Below, piece by piece: positions 60,238-64,000 of a DNA stretch of 64,000 nt (positions are counted from its first letter, which is position 1; each line of letters begins with the position of its first letter). Origin of the DNA: Sporanaerobacter acetigenes DSM 13106. Its GTDB lineage: Bacteria > Bacillota > Clostridia > Tissierellales > Sporanaerobacteraceae. A program made the position numbers and the translations under genes. The stretch lies in the NCBI RefSeq assembly GCF_900130025.1, contig NZ_FQXR01000003.1:1-64000 (forward strand), written 5' to 3'. The notes below the pieces were generated by a model that was given only the letters and a program-made list of their open reading frames with translations, had not been told where the DNA came from and searched no databases.

Positions 60238-60516
60238 TTGACCGAAAAAGAATTTCTTGATTTTTTCAATCAAATAGACGAAAACATTTTAAAATTAGTA
60301 ATTGAAGATTCTTGTAAACAGGGTCAAGAACACTACAATAATCTCATTCTAGAAGGCTGGTCACAAGATGAAGCATTGTTTGATTTGATAATGAAAACTT
60401 CATATCGAGCTATGAAATATGCTGTTATGGCAACCTTGTATTTCTCTACTAACTTAGAATCTGAAAAACCTAAAACTAAAGAAGAATTAAAGAAACTTTT
60501 TACTATCATCAAATAA
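60238..60516 (+). CDS. Opposite-strand small protein in the early region
   Basis: 92 residues from TTG 60238, with AAGGGGGTGA upstream. It is helical (Phe-Leu-Asp-Phe-Phe-Asn-Gln-Ile-Asp-Glu-Asn-Ile, Tyr-Ala-Val-Met-Ala-Thr-Leu-Tyr-Phe). It points right, away from the replication genes, and its end overlaps the next minus-strand gene by 30 bp. It could be expressed in the lysogen. Not recognised. Confidence 0.55.
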   Translation: MTEKEFLDFFNQIDENILKLVIEDSCKQGQEHYNNLILEGWSQDEALFDLIMKTSYRAMKYAVMATLYFSTNLESEKPKTKEELKKLFTIIK

Positions 60517-60645
60517 TTTTTTCAATCTAGGTCTTTCTAAATCTGGTTTTTGACAATTTAATTTATAATCATCCTTTGATTCAAGCTGCTCTTGGACTAA
60601 CTCTCCAAGAGTGGCAATCCTTTTTTCTAATTTTCCCTTTTCCAC
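60487..60645 (-). CDS. 52-residue charged protein in the Cro-side operon
   Basis: GTG 60645 lies seven bases after AAGGAGG. The product is highly charged and helical (Lys-Leu-Glu-Lys-Arg-Ile-Ala-Thr-Leu-Gly-Glu-Leu). It comes 62 bp after the Cro-like gene and ends inside the convergent gene. Probably expressed, role unknown. Confidence 0.45.
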   Translation of the reverse strand: MEKGKLEKRIATLGELVQEQLESKDDYKLNCQKPDLERPRLKKLFDDSKKFL

Positions 60646-60707
60646 CTCTTGCACCTCCTTCTAAAATTTACTTCTTTTTTTGAATCGTTTTATGTGTGAT
60701 AATTTAA

Positions 60708-60911
60708 CTATGCTGGTTTATCATCCAACAATTCTACTACTGATACTCCTAAGGCTTTTGCTATTCTTTTTATTTCCTCTACGTTTGGGATACTCTTTGA
60801 ATTCTCCCAATCTGATATTGTAGTCTGTGGAATTAAAGCTCTTTTACCAAGTTCTGTTTGACTCATTTTTAGTTCAAGTCTTAAAGTTCTAATTCTATTA
60901 CCTAGCTGCAT
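60708..60911 (-). CDS. Cro-like XRE repressor of switch 1
   Basis: 67 residues, essentially one HTH domain (Leu-Lys-Met-Ser-Gln-Thr-Glu-Leu-Gly-Lys-Arg-Ala-Leu-Ile-Pro-Gln-Thr-Thr-Ile-Ser-Asp-Trp-Glu). It is the first gene of the leftward early unit behind a near-perfect sigma-A promoter, and divergent from the XRE gene at 61066. Confidence 0.75.
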   Translation of the reverse strand: MQLGNRIRTLRLELKMSQTELGKRALIPQTTISDWENSKSIPNVEEIKRIAKALGVSVVELLDDKPA

Positions 60912-60931
60912 TGACTTTCCTCCTCTCGCAT

Positions 60932-61043
60932 TAACGTTGTGTCGTTATCTTTAATTATATATTGAGTTTTTAGAATTGTCAACGGTGTATCGTTAATATT
61001 TTTTAAATTTCTTTGATATAATTTATTTAACGATTGTCCGTTA
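60932..61043. promoter_or_regulatory. Triple operator of switch 1, 48-bp spacing
   Basis: Three 16-bp dyads follow TAACG-N6-CGTTA: 60932-60947 (TAACGTTGTGTCGTTA), 60980-60995 (CAACGGTGTATCGTTA) and 61028-61043 (TAACGATTGTCCGTTA). Start-to-start distance is exactly 48 bp twice. The first covers the leftward start region, the second covers its -35 box, and the third follows TATAAT (61017-61022) of the rightward gene. Confidence 0.8.
60954..60982 (-). promoter_or_regulatory. Leftward early promoter
   Basis: TTGACA (60977-60982), a 17-bp spacer and TATAAT (60954-60959) on the minus strand match the sigma-A consensus at every position. It drives the Cro-like gene and probably the replication genes. 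Confidence 0.85.
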
Positions 61044-61065
61044 TTATATTAAGGTGGTGCTAATC

Positions 61066-61302
61066 TTGACTATTGCTGAGGCTACTGCTCAAAGAATATT
61101 AGATTTATGCCAAGAAAATAACATTAGTATAAATAAACTTGCTAACTTATCAGGGATTACTCAGTCAACTTTAAATAGCATTGTTAATGGTGAGAGTAAA
61201 AACCCCCAACTTAAAACTATCGTAAAAATTTGTTACGGCTTAGACATATCTTTAAAGACATTCTTTGATAGCTACATCTTTGATGACTTAGATGTTTTCT
61301 AA
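61066..61302 (+). CDS. XRE repressor of switch 1 (rightward)
   Basis: 78 residues from TTG 61066, with AAGGTGG upstream; GTG 61054 is the alternative. The HTH is Ile-Asn-Lys-Leu-Ala-Asn-Leu-Ser-Gly-Ile-Thr-Gln-Ser-Thr-Leu-Asn-Ser-Ile. No peptidase-like domain is present, so it is not a LexA-type self-cleaving repressor. It shares a control region with the Cro-like gene. Confidence 0.7.
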   Translation: MTIAEATAQRILDLCQENNISINKLANLSGITQSTLNSIVNGESKNPQLKTIVKICYGLDISLKTFFDSYIFDDLDVF

Positions 61303-61325
61303 ATACATATAAGGAGTGTGATTTA

Positions 61326-61790
61326 ATGGCTAAGTATCTATGGGACTTAAATCTTGATGAAATCCCTTTAGGTTGGGAAAACACCTATCAAGATGCTTTA
61401 AATCAATGTCCAAAAGGTGAAATTATCGAAATGGCAGAAATGGATAGCCCAGATAGTATTATTACTAATCAATATTTTTATGATCCTGTTGGATATAAAA
61501 ATACTATCTATACCATTTTCAACGAATACAAAATAAAGGCTAAAACCTTATTTGAGTCTAGAAACAAACATGAAATCAAACCATTCATCAACGAATTGAT
61601 TAAATTTGACTGCATCTTATATGGTCTTCTTGCTGAATGGACATGTAACGGTAACGAATTTGATGGTTCTAGCTTTGATCCAAATTATTTAAAAAATAAT
61701 TTACTGGATTATAATTACTACTTTGGTTCTTACAATTTCGAAACTGACTTTGAGAAACAGTATAAAAAATACAAGTTAATCAGCCTATAA
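61326..61790 (+). CDS. Unknown protein paired with the switch 1 repressor
   Basis: 154 residues; AAGGAGTG before the ATG. It has many Tyr, Asn and Asp residues (Gly-Ser-Ser-Phe-Asp-Pro-Asn-Tyr at about 115). It lies 23 bp after the XRE gene, so they are co-transcribed. Pairing of a small HTH gene with an unknown protein recalls toxin-antitoxin or immunity pairs, but no catalytic motif is visible. Confidence 0.55.
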   Translation: MAKYLWDLNLDEIPLGWENTYQDALNQCPKGEIIEMAEMDSPDSIITNQYFYDPVGYKNTIYTIFNEYKIKAKTLFESRNKHEIKPFINELIKFDCILYGLLAEWTCNGNEFDGSSFDPNYLKNNLLDYNYYFGSYNFETDFEKQYKKYKLISL

Positions 61791-61799
61791 AGTTGTAAT

Positions 61800-61860
61800 A
61801 GTGTCAGAGTTACATCTTATTTAAAAACTCTATTAACTTATTAGACTCTACTCTGACACT
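61800..61860. repeat. 11-bp inverted repeat between convergent genes
   Basis: AGTGTCAGAGT (61800-61810) and ACTCTGACACT (61850-61860) are exact inverted copies around 39 bp. The right arm lies in codons of the HTH gene at 61810-61989. It may be a weak bidirectional terminator. Confidence 0.5.
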
Positions 61861-61989
61861 TTCACCTCTCTTCAATTTAATCGCACTATGCTTTCCAATT
61901 CCAAAAATTTCTTCTATTTTAGCTAATGACATATCACTAATAATTAAATTGAATTTTGTCTTAATATCCATCCCTTTCACCCCTTCCAT
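61810..61989 (-). CDS. 59-residue HTH-like protein
   Basis: ATG 61989 has AAAGGAG six bases upstream. A second ATG at 61971 (GGGGTGAAAGGG upstream) would give 53 residues. The product includes Met-Ser-Leu-Ala-Lys-Ile-Glu-Glu-Ile-Phe-Gly-Ile-Gly-Lys-His-Ser-Ala-Ile, an HTH pattern. It follows the Cro-like gene of switch 2. Confidence 0.6.
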   Translation of the reverse strand: MEGVKGMDIKTKFNLIISDMSLAKIEEIFGIGKHSAIKLKRGESVRVESNKLIEFLNKM

Positions 61990-62037
61990 TATTTACTCCT
62001 TTTTTTGAATCTGATTTTGTGTGATAATTTATTTATG
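61990..62037. repeat. Second copy of a 45-bp element behind the Cro-like genes
   Basis: TTTACT-CTTTTTTTGAATC...GTGTGATAATTTA is shared with 60667-60714. Each copy starts right at the stop of a leftward XRE gene and supplies the ribosome site of the next gene. The two switch modules therefore look like duplicates. Confidence 0.65.
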
Positions 62038-62265
62038 CTATACTATGCGATTGTTAGTTGAAGTTTCTTGAACCTCTTTAGTAAAAAAAATGCTCGGATC
62101 AACATTTAAAATTTTGGATATTTTTATTGCTCTATCAACAGAAAGTTTCACATTTCCATTTTCAAGGTGATTGTATCCGCTTTTATCCTTATAGCCAAGC
62201 TTTTCAGCCATATATTCTTGAGTATATCCTTTTTCTATACGTATCTTTTTTAAAATTTCACTCAT
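62038..62265 (-). CDS. Cro-like XRE protein of switch 2
   Basis: 75 residues with the HTH at about 10-55 (Tyr-Thr-Gln-Glu-Tyr-Met-Ala-Glu-Lys-Leu-Gly-Tyr-Lys-Asp-Lys-Ser-Gly-Tyr-Asn). AGGAGGTG precedes the ATG. Divergent from the larger XRE gene at 62446. Confidence 0.75.
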   Translation of the reverse strand: MSEILKKIRIEKGYTQEYMAEKLGYKDKSGYNHLENGNVKLSVDRAIKISKILNVDPSIFFTKEVQETSTNNRIV

Positions 62266-62281
62266 ATCAACACCTCCTATT

Positions 62282-62429
62282 GTTTAAGTTACTTCAACTC
62301 TATAATCTAATTATAGTTTAAATTTCTTCAACTGTCAACCTCTATTTTTAATTTTGTTGAACTTTTATAAACATTTGTTACAAATATAAAATTATGTTAT
62401 ATAATTTAATTAGTTTAAGTATTTTAAAC
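62282..62429. promoter_or_regulatory. Operator set of switch 2
   Basis: Three 17-bp dyads follow GTTTAA-N5-TT(C/A)AAC: 62282-62298, 62316-62332 and 62413-62429. A fourth, weaker one (TTTTAATTTTGTTGAAC) lies at 62346-62362. They fill the divergent region. The consensus differs fully from that of switch 1. Confidence 0.7.
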
Positions 62430-62445
62430 TTGAAGGAGTGAAAAA

Positions 62446-62820
62446 ATGTCTACATTATCTAATAGAATTAGAGAACTACGAACAGAAAAAGAGCTTACAC
62501 AAGAAGAGTTTGGTAAACTATTTGGGATTGTAAAATCCACGGTTTCACTATACGAAAGTGGCAAAAGCGCTCCTGATGATGAAATAAAAAAGAAAATAGC
62601 CAAATATTTCAATGTATCCTTAGACTACTTAATGGGAGTATCTGATGTTAAAAATCCATATATCAACGATAAAGATTTAGATGAAGTAGATAAATTTCTG
62701 CTTGAATTAAAAAAAGAAGCGGAAAAAGAGGGATTAGAATTCGACGAAACTTCTCCACAAGAACTTATTGAAACTTATAAATTATTAAAGGAATTTAAAA
62801 AGAGGACAAAAGGGGATTAG
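62446..62820 (+). CDS. CI-like repressor of switch 2
   Basis: 124 residues; AAGGAGTG before the ATG. The HTH (Leu-Thr-Gln-Glu-Glu-Phe-Gly-Lys-Leu-Phe-Gly-Ile-Val-Lys-Ser-Thr-Val-Ser-Leu-Tyr-Glu) is followed by Tyr-Leu-Met-Gly-Val-Ser-Asp and an acidic helical tail. It lacks the Ser-Lys peptidase, so SOS induction needs another factor. It is the most repressor-like protein of the prophage. Confidence 0.8.
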   Translation: MSTLSNRIRELRTEKELTQEEFGKLFGIVKSTVSLYESGKSAPDDEIKKKIAKYFNVSLDYLMGVSDVKNPYINDKDLDEVDKFLLELKKEAEKEGLEFDETSPQELIETYKLLKEFKKRTKGD

Positions 62821-62849
62821 ATTATTATTGGATAAAGGAGCGTGAAATC

Positions 62850-63233
62850 ATGAATAATGAAGAAAAAATTTATGACTTACTAGAAAAGATATATATCGAG
62901 TTACAAGATACTAAAAAAGAATTGAAAAATTTTAAAGATGAAACTAGTTCTAGGTTTAACAAGATAGATACTAAATTTGATGAAACAAACACAAAAATAG
63001 ACAATAACCATAAAGAAATCAATGCAAAGGTAGATATTAATCATGCGGAAGTTTTAAATGAACTCCAAGAGATTAAAGAACAAATCCACGAACTAGATAC
63101 TAAAAATGCTGCTAATCATATTGCTACTAATACTAGATTAGATAAAGTATCGGATGATCTAGACTTCCTTACCCATAAAGAATTTCAAACTGAAAAAGAA
63201 ATCTTTAAGCTAAAGAAAAAAATTGCTAAATAA
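62850..63233 (+). CDS. Coiled-coil protein behind the CI-like repressor
   Basis: 127 residues, nearly continuous coiled coil with repeats of Lys-Phe/Val-Asp-x-x-Asn/His (Asp-Thr-Lys-Phe-Asp-Glu-Thr-Asn, Asn-Ala-Lys-Val-Asp-Ile-Asn-His). AAAGGAG precedes the ATG. Probably co-transcribed with the repressor 29 bp upstream. Role unknown. Confidence 0.6.
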   Translation: MNNEEKIYDLLEKIYIELQDTKKELKNFKDETSSRFNKIDTKFDETNTKIDNNHKEINAKVDINHAEVLNELQEIKEQIHELDTKNAANHIATNTRLDKVSDDLDFLTHKEFQTEKEIFKLKKKIAK

Positions 63234-63257
63234 AATGCACTATAGAAGGAAGAAAGA

Positions 63258-63289
63258 GGCAACTAACTTAACGGTAAATTGCCTTTTTT
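63258..63289 (+). terminator. Terminator of the repressor unit
   Basis: GGCAACT and ATTGCC arms, then six T on the plus strand. It overlaps the end of the convergent 42-residue ORF. Confidence 0.65.
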
Positions 63290-63391
63290 GTTATCAATTA
63301 TGCACCTTATTGCTTCTTTCCTTTCTTCCTTTGTAAATTCTATGATTATTTTTTTGATTAAGTTTTTTATGCACTCTATATCTTCCACCAC
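63263..63391 (-). CDS. 42-residue ORF under an SOS-type promoter
   Basis: Tandem GTG codons (63391, 63388) follow AAAGGGGGC. The product begins Val-Glu-Asp-Ile-Glu-Cys-Ile-Lys-Asn-Leu-Ile and is helical and basic (Lys-Glu-Glu-Arg-Lys-Glu-Ala-Ile-Arg-Cys-Ile). Its promoter carries two LexA-type boxes. It faces the repressor gene. It could be an SOS-made antirepressor like Tum of phage 186; this is inference. Confidence 0.55.
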   Translation of the reverse strand: MVEDIECIKNLIKKIIIEFTKEERKEAIRCIIDNKKGNLPLS

Positions 63392-63423
63392 TCTTGCCCC
63401 CTTTATGTAAATATCGCAGTGGC

Positions 63424-63470
63424 GAACGTACGTTTAAATATATTATAGCAAACGTTTGTTCTTTGTGCAA
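63424..63470 (-). promoter_or_regulatory. Leftward promoter with two LexA (SOS) boxes
   Basis: Minus strand TTGCAC (63465-63470), 17 bp, TATAAT (63442-63447). GAACGTACGTTT (63424-63435) and, inverted, GAACAAACGTTT (63450-63461) both fit GAAC-N4-GTTT, the clostridial LexA site. One box lies between -35 and -10 and the other near the start point. Confidence 0.7.
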
Positions 63471-63605
63471 TGGATATTACCGTTTATTTTCATGTATATA
63501 ATTTAAATTTTCAATATATTTTTAATTTATAGATATAATACCATAATGCTATAAACGTGTCAACCAAGCCATTTATATCACTTATAGACAACATGGTTTT
63601 ATATT

Positions 63606-63672
63606 TTGCCTATAGTATATTTTAGTATTATAGGCAATAAAAAATCGGTGCGAAGTTAATCACACCGATTAG
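63606..63672. terminator. Paired hairpins upstream of the ParB-like gene
   Basis: TTGCCTATA (63606-63614) with TATAGGCAA (63629-63637), then AATCGGTG (63643-63650) with CACCGATT (63663-63670). On the minus strand the second is followed by six T and makes a strong terminator. On the plus strand its tail is weaker. The rest of 63480-63780 is AT-rich with no other gene. Confidence 0.6.
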
Positions 63673-63712
63673 ATTAGTTTTATAAATAAATCAAACGGAA
63701 AGGATGATTGAT

Positions 63713-63733
63713 ATGTGTGTGTTAAGTTTATAA
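63713..63733 (+). CDS. Six-codon leader peptide candidate
   Basis: ATG 63713 with AAAGGATGATTG upstream, coding Met-Cys-Val-Leu-Ser-Leu and then TAA. It lies between the hairpins and the ParB-like gene, an arrangement like translational attenuators of resistance or regulated genes. Weak evidence, as any short ORF could arise by chance. Confidence 0.3.
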   Translation: MCVLSL

Positions 63734-63787
63734 TTGTCACTTATTTTAAAAGCCAATACTTGCAACTATTTACTGAGGAGGATTAAT

Positions 63788-64000
63788 GTGAATAACGAAA
63801 ATTATACAAGAAAACAAATTAATATTAACGATATACTTCTTGATACTGAAAATCCAAGGTTTGAAAAGGTTAATAATCAAGAAGAAGCACTTGAAATTAT
63901 GATTCGTGAGTATGAGGAAAAAATATATAACTTAGCTAAACATATCACAGAAAATGGTATGAATCCTACTGAGCTTTCGGCAGTTATAAAATCTGACAAT
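63788..64000 (+). CDS. ParB/Srx-domain protein, N-terminal part
   Basis: 71 codons to the window end, from GTG 63788 with GAGGAGG upstream. Ile-Asn-Asp-Ile-Leu-Leu-Asp-Thr-Glu-Asn-Pro-Arg-Phe (about 12-24) and Asn-Leu-Ala-Lys-His-Ile-Thr-Glu-Asn-Gly-Met (about 46-56) are the ParB-like N-terminal motifs. It is probably a stand-alone ParB/Srx protein of the kind found in phage and defence islands rather than a chromosome segregation ParB. Confidence 0.65.
   Translation, partial: MNNENYTRKQININDILLDTENPRFEKVNNQEEALEIMIREYEEKIYNLAKHITENGMNPTELSAVIKSDN

Larger units (their letters stand above)
30465..64000. mobile_element. Skin-like siphovirus prophage inserted in sigK (right end outside window)
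   Basis: At least 33.5 kb of phage genes start at the break in sigK. From left to right on the map they are lysis, tail, head, packaging, replication and lysogeny control. Nearly all are minus-strand except the repressor side. No integrase lies inside; the serine recombinase is expected past 64000. All major structural functions are intact in reading frame. 30465-30744 itself holds no gene, only AT-rich DNA and the terminator of the holin. Confidence 0.88.

Noticed and set aside
63788-64000. Chromosomal ParB of the parABS system
   Set aside because: It lies inside a prophage without parA, and the N-terminal motifs are of the ParB/Srx accessory type. Only 71 residues are visible.

Overview
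The window is low-GC DNA from an anaerobic endospore-forming Firmicute of the class Clostridia. The evidence is a complete spoIIIA operon, a sigma-K gene, aro/efp gene order, CD1247-like and YhcN/YlaJ-like proteins, AGGAGG-type ribosome binding sites and AT-rich spacers. The gene mix resembles Tissierellales-type anaerobes, but no 16S or other marker is present, so the genus is open.

Left host region (1-30.1 kb). After an IS1634-like transposase tail and a small XRE regulator, almost everything from 26.5 kb down to 1.1 kb is read on the minus strand as one long co-directional block. In transcription order it is: aroE; the type IV pilus motors and platform (pilB, pilT, pilC); a c-di-GMP-I-type riboswitch with terminator; the major pilin; prepilin peptidase; minor pilins; a PilX-like protein; pilM/N/O-like genes; an SLH-domain repeat protein; four more pseudopilin or PilX-like genes; a ComFB-like gene; aroK; aroQ; efp; a CD1247-like gene; and spoIIIAA-AH behind a near-consensus sigma-E promoter. 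The riboswitch sits between pilC and pilA and overlaps the terminator, so second-messenger binding is predicted to permit pilin transcription.

Junction (26.6-30.5 kb). A sporulation lipoprotein gene is followed by a 2.8-kb patch holding an IstB remnant, a frameshifted ISL3-family IS with terminal repeats, a small coiled-coil gene and a 19-bp inverted repeat. The patch is bracketed by a duplicated terminator/sigK-3'-end segment. The 3' half of sigK then begins, broken exactly at an AATGA motif, the known core of skin-element recombination in Bacillus subtilis.

Prophage (about 30.5 kb to beyond 64 kb). A siphovirus-type prophage interrupts sigK. Its late genes run leftward: terminases, portal, MuF-like protein, scaffold, capsid, connectors, tail tube, chaperones with a likely -1 frameshift, tape measure, tail tip, amidase and holin. 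Its early genes also run leftward: antirepressor, HTH proteins, zinc ribbon, Gam-like, a recombination protein with an SSB-like tip, and a DnaD-type replication protein containing iterons. At the right are two stacked divergent XRE switch modules, each with its own operator family, an SOS-box promoter driving a 42-residue ORF, and the start of a ParB-like gene. The recombinase and the 5' half of sigK must lie to the right of the window.

Most interesting. The element looks like a skin-type sigK intervening sequence that is also a complete-looking phage. It carries genes tied to sporulation: a Spo0E-like phosphatase ORF and an antisense, self-contained Cys-rich small gene with a mother-cell-type promoter. 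This suggests a phage that both interrupts and tunes its host's sporulation programme.
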